Position numbers and translations under genes: made by a program | Notes under the pieces: generated by a model | Told to the model about the DNA's origin: nothing | Seen by the model: the letters and a program-made list of their open reading frames with translations, nothing else | Database searches by the model: none | Shown: positions 5,386-11,291 of the stretch, piece by piece | Numbering within the stretch: the first letter of the stretch is position 1 | How the letters are laid out: every line of letters starts with the position of its first letter | Source of the DNA: DASRAU01 sp036005805 | GTDB taxonomy: Bacteria; Acidobacteriota; Polarisedimenticolia; Gp22-AA2 | Direction of reading: 5' to 3' | NCBI GenBank assembly: GCA_036005805.1 | Contig: DASYQE010000108.1 | Location: 1-11,474 of the forward strand | Length of the DNA stretch: 11,474 nucleotides

Positions 5386-7759
5386 CGTCACTGCGCCGGT
5401 CGCGGTGTTCGCGGCCATCGCGGCGCTCGTCCTGACCTGCCCGCTCGACGACCGGATCTTCACCCACTTGGCGGCGGGAGACCGCATCCTCGAACGGCAC
5501 GGCGTGCCCCACGCCGAGGAGTTCTCCTACACGGCCTACGGGCTGCCGTGGACCGACCTCTCCTGGCTGTACCAGGCGGGCGTGGCCGGCGTGCGGCGGA
5601 TCGGGGGCCTGGGGGCGGTCGGCGGCCTGCACGCCCTGGCGTGGGCGGCGTTGTTCGCCGCGTTGTTCGCGCGCGGCCGCCGGGTCGTTCCGGCGCCGTG
5701 GCGCGCGGCCATCGTCCTCGCCGCGGCGGTCGGCTGCGCTCCGTGGCTGCGGCCGGGGCCGGAGGTGGTGTCGTGGGGGCTGCTCCTCCTGACCCTGCTG
5801 CTTCTCGAGCGCGCCGCTGGTGCGGTTGACGCCACCCCCGCCCGGCGCCGCCTGCTGGCCTGGGGCGTCCTCCCGGGGCTGGTGCTGTTGTGGGTGAACC
5901 TGCACCAGGCCTTCCTCCTCGCGATCCTCGCGACCGCGTTCGTCGCCGTGGACCTGGGCGCGGCGTCTTTCGGACGCGGGGCGCGGGCTTCGGGCCGATC
6001 GACGGTCCTCCTGCTTTCCGCCGCCGATTTCGCCTTCAGCGTGGCGCTGCAGTGCGGCGCGTCACTCCTCAGCCCCTACGGGGCGCGGGCTCTGCGGCTG
6101 CCGTTCGACACGGTCCTCGATCCGCTCGGCGTCAATGCGTTCCTGGGGCGGATCTTCGACGACTGGCGTCCGATGCTCAGCGGCGGTCTCGGGATGCCGC
6201 AGTGGATCGCCTTCGGCCTGCTGCTGCTCGCGGCGGCGGCGGTGATCCTGTGGCGCAGGGAGCCGGGGCGTCTCGCCGGGGCGGCGCTGCTCCTGCTCCT
6301 CCTGGCGATGGCGCTGCGATCGCGGCGGCACCTGCCGCCGCTCCTGATCGCGGCCGCTTTCATCGCCCTGCGTCACCGTTCCGCGCGGTCCGTCACGACG
6401 CCCGGGGTCAGGGCGCCTGCCCTCGTGGGCGCCGCCTGCGTCATCGTCGCGGCCGGTGTCGCCGTGACGGCGATTCGCCCCCCGGACTGGCCGCCCGCAA
6501 CGCGGCCCATGCCTTCGTTCCTGCCCGCGACCGACGAGTTCCCGGACGCGGCCGCGCGCTTCGTGGAGAAAGCCGGCCTTCCCGGACAGGTGTTCCACAG
6601 CCTGTCGGTGAGCGGGTCCCTGCTCGACACCTGGCGGAGTGACCGGCGGATTTTCGCCGACGAGCGGCGCGAGCCGTTCCAGCATGGGGTGCTGGGGGCC
6701 TGGCTGGAGACGGTCGGCGACGTCGAGGAGTTCGAGCGGGCGGTGGACAAGTACCAGATCACCACCATCCTGTGGCCGCACCACGATGCCGGGCGGGGGG
6801 CGGTCCTCCTGCGCCACCTGGCGGCGGGGGGACGCTGGCAGCTGGCGTGGATCGACACCGCCGCTTCGGTGTGGGTGCGGGAAGACGCCATGAGCCCGGC
6901 GCTGGCGCGCGATGCCCCTGCCGGCGTCGGAGCGCCGCTGGCGCCGCTCGTGCCGGCCCTGACCTCGCAGCTGGCCGCGCGTCCGAGGCGGGGTCCGCCG
7001 GTGCGCGAAGCCGATCTCGGCGCCTTCTTCGCGGCGGCCGGGGATCCGGCCGGCGCGGAGGCCTTCTTCCGGCTGGCGATCGAGAAGGCGCCGGGCGCCG
7101 CGCCCCTGTGGCTCTCCCTGGGCGAGGCGCTCGCGGCGCGCGGCGATCGCCCCGGCGGACGCGATGCCTTCGACCGGGCCGATCGCCTCGATCACCGCGA
7201 TGGCCGCGCCTCGGCGGCGCTCGGGAGGCTCGCGCTCGAAGACGGCGACCTGAAGGAAGCCCGGCGCCGGCTCGACGCGGCGGCGCGCGCCGGCGACGAC
7301 CGCGCTTCGACCCTCGCGGCGCGGGGGCTCCTGGCCGAGCGCGACGAACGGCTGGAGGACGCCCGCGCGCTGCTCGCCGCGGCGCTGCGATCGGACGCGG
7401 CCGATCCCGAGGTGCTGCTCGCGGCGGCCGGTTTCGAGGGCCGGCACGGGGACCTCGAGAAGGCGCTGTCGCTCTACGAGCGGGTGCGCGGCCGGCGTCC
7501 GGACGATCCGGCGGCGGCGGCCGAAGCGGCGACACTGCTCGAAGCGGCGGGTCGCGCGGCGGAGGGGCTCGACATCGCCCGCGGTCCAGCCCAGGGGGCG
7601 GCCTCGCGGTCCGCGGCGTCAGGGCAGGTGTCGCCGGAGGACCGGCGACTGCTGGAAGTGGCGGCGCGACTGGCGCGCCAGGCGGGAGAAACCGAACGAG
7701 CGGAGGAATGGCAGAAGGCGGCGGGAGCCGTCGGGGCTCCGGTCACACCAGGGCGTTGA
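5357..7759 (+). CDS. Polytopic membrane protein with C-terminal TPR-like domain, function unknown
   Basis: About 800 residues (806 if GTG 5339 is used; numbers below use that form). The N-terminal two thirds carry roughly ten hydrophobic segments, including 19-36, 95-112, 122-135, 145-157, 172-206 (probably two), 287-305, 312-326, 331-344 and 358-378. Landmarks: 'AAGDRILERHGVPHAEEFSY' then 'PWTDLSWL' (70-77), 'WVNLHQAFLLAI' (185-196), 'LLSPYGARAL' (243-252), 'DDWRPML' (274-280). These resemble an uncharacterised bacterial membrane family with 'GRVPHTDPFSFT', 'WVNLHG' and 'NPYG' blocks that often ends in TPRs. Residues about 380-510 look extracytoplasmic; about 558-790 are Ala-rich helical repeats of TPR type. 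The fold recalls membrane glycosyltransferases, but no catalytic motif can be named, so I assign no function. It diverges from the kynurenine operon. Two of its last codons overlap a convergent small gene. Confidence 0.85.
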   Translation: MLSRFRAWINVTAPVAVFAAIAALVLTCPLDDRIFTHLAAGDRILERHGVPHAEEFSYTAYGLPWTDLSWLYQAGVAGVRRIGGLGAVGGLHALAWAALFAALFARGRRVVPAPWRAAIVLAAAVGCAPWLRPGPEVVSWGLLLLTLLLLERAAGAVDATPARRRLLAWGVLPGLVLLWVNLHQAFLLAILATAFVAVDLGAASFGRGARASGRSTVLLLSAADFAFSVALQCGASLLSPYGARALRLPFDTVLDPLGVNAFLGRIFDDWRPMLSGGLGMPQWIAFGLLLLAAAAVILWRREPGRLAGAALLLLLLAMALRSRRHLPPLLIAAAFIALRHRSARSVTTPGVRAPALVGAACVIVAAGVAVTAIRPPDWPPATRPMPSFLPATDEFPDAAARFVEKAGLPGQVFHSLSVSGSLLDTWRSDRRIFADERREPFQHGVLGAWLETVGDVEEFERAVDKYQITTILWPHHDAGRGAVLLRHLAAGGRWQLAWIDTAASVWVREDAMSPALARDAPAGVGAPLAPLVPALTSQLAARPRRGPPVREADLGAFFAAAGDPAGAEAFFRLAIEKAPGAAPLWLSLGEALAARGDRPGGRDAFDRADRLDHRDGRASAALGRLALEDGDLKEARRRLDAAARAGDDRASTLAARGLLAERDERLEDARALLAAALRSDAADPEVLLAAAGFEGRHGDLEKALSLYERVRGRRPDDPAAAAEAATLLEAAGRAAEGLDIARGPAQGAASRSAASGQVSPEDRRLLEVAARLARQAGETERAEEWQKAAGAVGAPVTPGR

Positions 7760-7916
7760 GCACTCCCTTCGGGAGGAGCCGGCGATGCTCGAGCCAGGCG
7801 GTTTTCAAGGCGAATTCCTCGATGCCCGCCCACTGATCGGCCCCCGGGCTTCCGGCCACTTCGATCCGCACCTCGTGCATCTCGTCCTCGATCTGCACTC
7901 TGAAGAGAAGGGTCAT
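7743..7916 (-). CDS. Small hypothetical protein (57 aa)
   Basis: An ORF of 57 residues beginning 'MTLLFRVQIEDEMHEVRIEV' and ending 'LLPKGVLNALV'. I do not recognise the family. It reads like a genuine soluble protein: an amphipathic beta-like start rich in Glu/Val/Ile, then a helical part 'GIEEFALKTAWLEHRRL'. The ATG at 7916 has GGTGGAG (7924-7930) with a 7-nt spacer, better than most starts here, and the next upstream part of the frame is Arg/Ala-rich shadow. The 3' end overlaps the convergent TPR membrane protein gene by 17 nt. It is divergent from the lipoprotein gene across a 117-bp gap. No membrane segment or metal motif is visible. Confidence 0.6.
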   Translation of the reverse strand: MTLLFRVQIEDEMHEVRIEVAGSPGADQWAGIEEFALKTAWLEHRRLLPKGVLNALV

Positions 7917-8033
7917 CGTCCGACTCCACCGAAAAACGTGCGCCAAGGATGCGGCGCACTCCTGCGAGCGTCGAGCGAACACCCGGGCCCGGCGCTGCAA
8001 CCGCGCAGCAGGTTGGGATAGCATCCTCTTTGT
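7917..8033. other. Divergent intergenic gap between the small ORF and the lipoprotein gene
   Basis: 117 bp, the largest non-coding stretch. It contains the small ORF's ribosome binding site at its left end, and at its right end two overlapping inverted repeats: GCTGC (7994-7998) with GCAGC (8005-8009), and CAACC (7998-8002) with GGTTG (8011-8015). These could form alternative hairpins or an operator next to the plus-strand promoter. Nothing resembling a tRNA, riboswitch or strong terminator is visible. Confidence 0.5.
7995..8024 (+). promoter_or_regulatory. Possible promoter giving a leaderless or near-leaderless lipoprotein mRNA
   Basis: TAGCAT (8019-8024, 4 of 6 to TATAAT) lies 9 nt before the ATG at 8034, with CTGCAA (7995-8000, 3 of 6 to TTGACA) 18 bp upstream. 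No Shine-Dalgarno precedes the ATG; the bases before it are pyrimidine-rich. A start of transcription at or just before the ATG would fit both facts. Inference from weak matches. Confidence 0.3.
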
Positions 8034-8663
8034 ATGCGCCTCGCCGGGCCCGCCGCCGGATTGGCCCTTCTGCTCGTGGCCGCCACGGTCTGCGCCTGCT
8101 CCGGGAGGGAGGCCGCGCCGCCGCCGGCCCCGCCGGCCAAGCATTTCCCGGCGCCGATCTTCGACGGCCTGTCTTTGGGCATGACGCGGGCGGAGGCGAC
8201 CAGGGTGCGCTCGATGCGATCGAGCCTCACCGCCGGCGGGAAGAACCCGCGCGTCTGGGTGTATGACGCCGGGGATTACATCGTGCACCTGACGTTCTCA
8301 GGGCGGGACGAGTCGAACGAGCTGGAGCGCATCGACGTCCACTACGGCCACGAGACCGGCGGCATCGGGCCGTTTTTGGCCCGCCTCGAGCAGCGTTACG
8401 GCGAGCCGGACGTGAAGCGCCGGCAGGCGGTCATCAATTCCTACGGTGACAAAGCGCACGAACAGTACGAGACCATCTGGTCCGACGCCGAGCAGTACGT
8501 CTTCCTGACCGAGCGGCTGCCGCCGCCGGGGAAGAACGGCACGCCCGCCTACTTCGTGACCATCAAGAAGAGGCAGCTGAGCGCCAAGGGCCCCCCGACC
8601 GGCTACGTCCCCCCTCCCGCGGTGGACGAGAACGGCAACCCGGTCGAGGAGCAGGTGTTCTGA
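8034..8663 (+). CDS. Putative lipoprotein, function unknown
   Basis: 209 residues. Seen: a short basic N-terminus, a hydrophobic stretch (about 3-19) and cysteines at 20 and 22; C22, preceded by V-C-A, is the more plausible lipobox cysteine, so the mature protein would be anchored in the envelope. After a Pro/Ala-rich linker (27-38) comes 'FDGLSLGMTRAEATRV', then 'YIVHLTFSG', 'LERIDVHYG' and 'LARLEQRYGEPDVK'. This GMT...YGEP pattern is reminiscent of small BamE/SmpA-like lipoproteins in which a helical 'GMS' turn leads into beta strands, but the resemblance is too weak for a name. The C-terminus is Pro-rich and acidic. It is the first gene of a five-gene same-strand cluster; the TPM gene follows 13 nt later. 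It has no visible Shine-Dalgarno. Confidence 0.75.
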   Translation: MRLAGPAAGLALLLVAATVCACSGREAAPPPAPPAKHFPAPIFDGLSLGMTRAEATRVRSMRSSLTAGGKNPRVWVYDAGDYIVHLTFSGRDESNELERIDVHYGHETGGIGPFLARLEQRYGEPDVKRRQAVINSYGDKAHEQYETIWSDAEQYVFLTERLPPPGKNGTPAYFVTIKKRQLSAKGPPTGYVPPPAVDENGNPVEEQVF

Positions 8664-8676
8664 GATCCTCCCTGCG

Positions 8677-9477
8677 ATGAGCCTCCGCCGGGTCCTCGTG
8701 CTCGCGCTGCTGGTGTGCGTCGCGGCGCCGGCCTTCGCGCTGACGCCGCTGCCGCAGCGCGACACGCGGTCGGTCTATGACGAGGCGCACGTCATCCGGG
8801 CGGAGGACGTCCGGCAGATGGAGTCGTGGCACCGGGCGCTGTTCGACTCCACCGGCGTCGCCATCGTCGTGGTCACCGTGCCGCGCCTCGAGGACGAGAC
8901 CATCGAGGAGTTCGCCACCCGGGTCGGCACCACGTGGGGCGTCGGCAAGAAGGGGGACGACCGCGGCATCGTCATCGCGCTGTCGCTCGATCCGCGCAAG
9001 GTGCGCGTCGAGACGGGATACGGCGTCGAAGGGTACCTGCCCGACGGCAAGGTCGGCGCCATCATGGACAGCGAGGTGATCCCGCACCTCCGGAAGGACG
9101 ACTTCAGCCGCGGGCTCCTGCAGGCGAGCGCCGCGTTCACCTCGATCGCGGCGCAGCAGGCCAACCTGACCATCGACGGACTGCAGGAGAAGCGCAACCA
9201 GGGGCGCACGGTCGGCCGGGGCGGGGGAGGCTTCTTCGGGCTGCTGTTCCTCATCTTCCTGTTCCTGTTCGTCCTGTCGATGGTGCGCAGCCCGCTTTTG
9301 ACCGCGCTCATCCTTTCGGGGGCCGGGCGGCGCCGGCGCGGCCCGGGCGGCTGGGGCGGCGGCTGGGGCGGCGGCGGCTTCGGCGGCGGTGGGTTCGGCG
9401 GGGGCGGCTTCAGCGGCGGCTTCGGCGGCTTCGGCGGCGGCTCGTTCGGCGGCGGCGGCGCCAGCCGCGGGTTCTGA
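8677..9477 (+). CDS. TPM-domain protein (YgcG/Psb32-like) with Gly-rich tail
   Basis: 266 residues. Seen: a signal peptide of about 21 residues ending AFA before 'LTPLPQRD'; a TPM domain (about 32-160) with 'VYDEAHVI' (33-40), 'VAIVVVTVPRLED' (61-73), 'KGDDRGIVIALSLDPRKVRV' (92-111) and 'ETGYGVEGYLPDGKVGAIMD' (112-131); a hydrophobic membrane segment (about 186-203, perhaps continuing to 214); an Arg cluster; and a tail (222-266) of Gly/Phe/Trp repeats. This is the standard YgcG-like layout: an extracytoplasmic TPM domain, one or two helices and a low-complexity tail. The biochemical role of the family is not firmly established; some members have been linked to phosphatase activity or membrane-complex repair. 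The LemA gene two positions downstream is the family's common partner. A 16-nt gap separates it from the nucleotidyltransferase gene. Confidence 0.9.
   Translation: MSLRRVLVLALLVCVAAPAFALTPLPQRDTRSVYDEAHVIRAEDVRQMESWHRALFDSTGVAIVVVTVPRLEDETIEEFATRVGTTWGVGKKGDDRGIVIALSLDPRKVRVETGYGVEGYLPDGKVGAIMDSEVIPHLRKDDFSRGLLQASAAFTSIAAQQANLTIDGLQEKRNQGRTVGRGGGGFFGLLFLIFLFLFVLSMVRSPLLTALILSGAGRRRRGPGGWGGGWGGGGFGGGGFGGGGFSGGFGGFGGGSFGGGGASRGF
9350..9465 (+). repeat. Low-complexity GGC-rich repeat encoding the Gly-rich tail
   Basis: Imperfect repeats of GGCGGC units interrupted by TTC or TGG codons encode GGGGF-type repeats at the C-terminus of the TPM protein. The same tract read on the minus strand produces an artificial Ala/Glu-rich frame. 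Likely prone to slippage and assembly error. Confidence 0.75.
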
Positions 9478-9493
9478 CGGACGGAGGGGATCG

Positions 9494-10243
9494 ATGACGA
9501 AAGAGCAGGCGTTGCAGCGGCCGGAGCTGCGAGGGTTCGTGGACGCGCTCGTCCGCGCCCTCGGGCAGCGCCTCGACGCGGTCGTGCTGTACGGCTCGGC
9601 GGCGCGCGGCGACCACCGCGAGGGGACGAGCGACCTCAACGTCGCGGTCGTGGTGGTGGCGCTCGACCCGGCCACCCTCGAAGCCCTGACGCGGCCGGTC
9701 CTCGAATGGGTGAAGGCGAAGCAGACGCCGCCGCGCCTGCTGACCCGGGGGCTTTTGGCGGCCTCGCTCGACGTCTTTCCGCTGGAGATCCTCGACCTGC
9801 GCACGCACCACGTGGCGCTGCACGGGTCCGACCCGTTCGCGGGCCTGGTGATCCGCACCGAGGCGCTGCGCCTGCAGTGCGAGCGGGAGCTGCGCGAGAA
9901 GCTGATGCGCCTGCGCGAAGGCTACGTCACCGCCCACGTGACCAAGGGGGGCCTGCGGGCGCTGCTCGTCGACTCCTACACCTCGTTCATCGCCCTGTTC
10001 CGTGGCTGTCTTCAACTGTTGGGAGCGGCGGTGCCTCGAGCGGCCGACGAGACCGCCGCCGCCTTCTGCGAGCGCGCCGGAATCGACGCGGCACCTTTTC
10101 TCGAAGTGGGCCGGCTGCGCGACGGCCGTTCCGCCTCCGGCGCCGATCTGAAAAAGGTCTTCTCCGGGTACTATGACGCGCTCACCCGCGCCGCGGACCT
10201 CGTGGACGCGTTCGTGCCGGCGCAAGGAGGGGAGACGCGATGA
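9494..10243 (+). CDS. Nucleotidyltransferase-fold protein with altered metal motif
   Basis: 249 residues. Seen: the pol-beta/MNT signature 'VVLYGSAARGDHREGTSDLN' (30-49), with G34-S35 and then SDLN. In active enzymes the last part is normally D-x-D; here it is D47-x-N49, so the second metal-binding aspartate is replaced. A possible third acidic residue is in 'LDVFPLEILDL' (92-102). The C-terminal half (about 120-240) is all-helical, with a Tyr/Phe-containing stretch 'LLVDSYTSFIALFRGCLQLL', like the helical domain that follows many such folds. No membrane segment or signal peptide. The start is supported by GGAGGGG (9483-9489). The stop overlaps the LemA ATG (ATGA), so the two are probably translated together. 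It may be a catalytically weak or inactive nucleotidyltransferase acting in regulation; that is inference. Its substrate cannot be told from the sequence. Confidence 0.8.
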   Translation: MTKEQALQRPELRGFVDALVRALGQRLDAVVLYGSAARGDHREGTSDLNVAVVVVALDPATLEALTRPVLEWVKAKQTPPRLLTRGLLAASLDVFPLEILDLRTHHVALHGSDPFAGLVIRTEALRLQCERELREKLMRLREGYVTAHVTKGGLRALLVDSYTSFIALFRGCLQLLGAAVPRAADETAAAFCERAGIDAAPFLEVGRLRDGRSASGADLKKVFSGYYDALTRAADLVDAFVPAQGGETR

Positions 10244-10815
10244 GAAGGGGATGGCTTGGCTGTCTGGTCGTCGTCGGCGTGCTTCTCGTCGTCGCGTTCA
10301 TCGTCGGCAGCATGTGCATGGGCGCCTACAACCGCATGGTCACGGAACGTGAGTCCGTGGACAAGGCGTGGGCGCAGGTCGAGAACGTCCTGCAGCGGCG
10401 CGCCGACCTCATCCCCAACCTCGTCGAGACGGTGAAGGGTTACGCGGCGCACGAAAAGGAAATCTTCGAGAACGTCGCCGCGGCCCGGGCCAGACTGGCC
10501 GGCGCCACCACGCCCCAGGAGGCGGAGAATGCCAACGCCGGCCTCACCTCCGCCCTCGGACGGCTCCTGGCGATCGCCGAGAACTACCCGCAGCTGAAGG
10601 CGAACGAGAACTTCATCCGCCTTCAGGACGAGCTGGCCGGCAGCGAGAACCGCATCGCCACCGAGCGCATGCGCTACAACGAGGCGGTGCGCTCCTACAA
10701 CACCCTCATCAAGCGCTTCCCCGGCAACATCGTCGCCGGGATCTTCAACTTCGGGGAGAAGGACTACTTCGAAGCCGAAGCCGGCGCGAAGGAAGCCCCC
10801 AAGGTCAAGTTCTGA
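10240..10815 (+). CDS. lemA: LemA family membrane protein
   Basis: 191 residues. Seen: one N-terminal membrane helix (about 7-28) followed by the diagnostic LemA block 'YNRMVTERESVDKAWAQVEN' (30-49), then 'VLQRRADLIPNLVETVKGYA' (50-69), 'LLAIAENYPQLKANENF' (109-125), 'LQDELAGSENRIATERMRYN' (128-147) and 'YNTLIKRFPGNIVA' (153-166). LemA proteins are bundles of long helices facing outside the cytoplasmic membrane; their molecular function is poorly known, but they commonly sit beside TPM-domain proteins, as here. The start has AAGGAGG (10224-10230) 9 nt upstream, with a second GGAG (10231-10234), and overlaps the preceding stop. The stop in turn overlaps the apparent CTG start of the DUF2127 gene. 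Confidence 0.96.
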   Translation: MRRGWLGCLVVVGVLLVVAFIVGSMCMGAYNRMVTERESVDKAWAQVENVLQRRADLIPNLVETVKGYAAHEKEIFENVAAARARLAGATTPQEAENANAGLTSALGRLLAIAENYPQLKANENFIRLQDELAGSENRIATERMRYNEAVRSYNTLIKRFPGNIVAGIFNFGEKDYFEAEAGAKEAPKVKF

Positions 10816-11288
10816 ACGGCGCGCCGGCGGCGAAGCCCGCCGCCGGACTCTACGGCATCATCGCGCTGAAGCTGGCGAAGTGCGCGCTCCTGTTCGGGAT
10901 CGCCTTCGGCATCTACGCGCTGATGGACAGCGACCTGCGCCACGAGTTCGAGCGCTTCCTGCGCTTCATCCGGGTCGACCCGGAGCACGCCTTCTTCGCC
11001 AATCTGGGGGACCGGCTGCAGGCGATCACGCCGGGGAAGGTGCGGTTCCTGGCGTCGGGGACCTTCCTCTACGCCGTGCTCCTGCTGGTCGAGAGCGCCG
11101 GGCTGATGCGACGCGCCTTCTGGGCCGCGTGGCTGGCCATCGGCGAGACCGCGTTCTTCATCCCCATCGAGCTCTTCGAGCTTTTGCGCGGCTTCTCGAA
11201 GGCGATGCTCGCCATCCTGGCGGTCAACGTCGCCATCGTCTGGTACCTGCTCCGGAACCGCCGGCGGCTTTTCCCGCACGGCGGTTGA
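10812..11288 (+). CDS. DUF2127 family membrane protein, apparent CTG start
   Basis: 158 residues from the proposed CTG. Seen: a DUF2127-like layout of four hydrophobic segments (about 16-37, 78-97, 102-125, 130-147) with family blocks 'GLYGIIALKLAKCALLFGIA' (12-31), 'RFIRVDPEHAFFANL' (51-65), 'LASGTFLYAVLLLVESAGL' (80-98), 'FFIPIELFELLR' (115-126) and 'LAVNVAIVWYLLRNRRRLFP' (136-155). Function unknown. Start: the family-like N-terminus extends upstream of the first in-frame ATG (10923), which would delete helix one, and no GTG or TTG exists between there and the LemA stop. A CTG at 10812 overlaps that stop as CTGA, the same 4-nt overlap used throughout the window, with AAGG (10801-10804) 7 nt before it. 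A start at ATT/ATC or a local sequence error are alternatives. The stop is 3 nt from the convergent peptidase gene. Confidence 0.85.
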   Translation: MNGAPAAKPAAGLYGIIALKLAKCALLFGIAFGIYALMDSDLRHEFERFLRFIRVDPEHAFFANLGDRLQAITPGKVRFLASGTFLYAVLLLVESAGLMRRAFWAAWLAIGETAFFIPIELFELLRGFSKAMLAILAVNVAIVWYLLRNRRRLFPHGG

Positions 11289-11291
11289 TCT

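Noticed and set aside
6062..7447. Minus-strand frame of 461 codons opposite the TPR membrane protein
   Set aside because: Low-complexity Arg/Gly/Gln composition, no domain, antisense to a clear membrane protein.
7743..8288. Longer 181-residue version of the small minus-strand protein
   Set aside because: The extra N-terminal part is Arg/Gly-rich, runs antisense through the lipoprotein start, and the internal ATG at 7916 has the good ribosome binding site.
9350..9465. CRISPR-like or minisatellite array
   Set aside because: The repeats are short GGC-type codon repeats in frame within a gene, without spacers of constant length.
8563..9858. Minus-strand frame of 431 codons with an Ala/Glu repeat block
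   Set aside because: The repeat block is only the antisense reading of the Gly-rich TPM tail; the rest lies opposite genes with recognised families.
9494..10243. Toxin-antitoxin (MNT/HEPN) interpretation of the nucleotidyltransferase gene
   Set aside because: No HEPN-domain neighbour. The adjacent genes are TPM and LemA, and the protein is longer than typical MNT antitoxins.
11289..11291. Rho-independent terminator between the convergent DUF2127 and peptidase genes
   Set aside because: Only 3 nt separate the stops, and no GC-rich hairpin followed by a T-run is visible around them.
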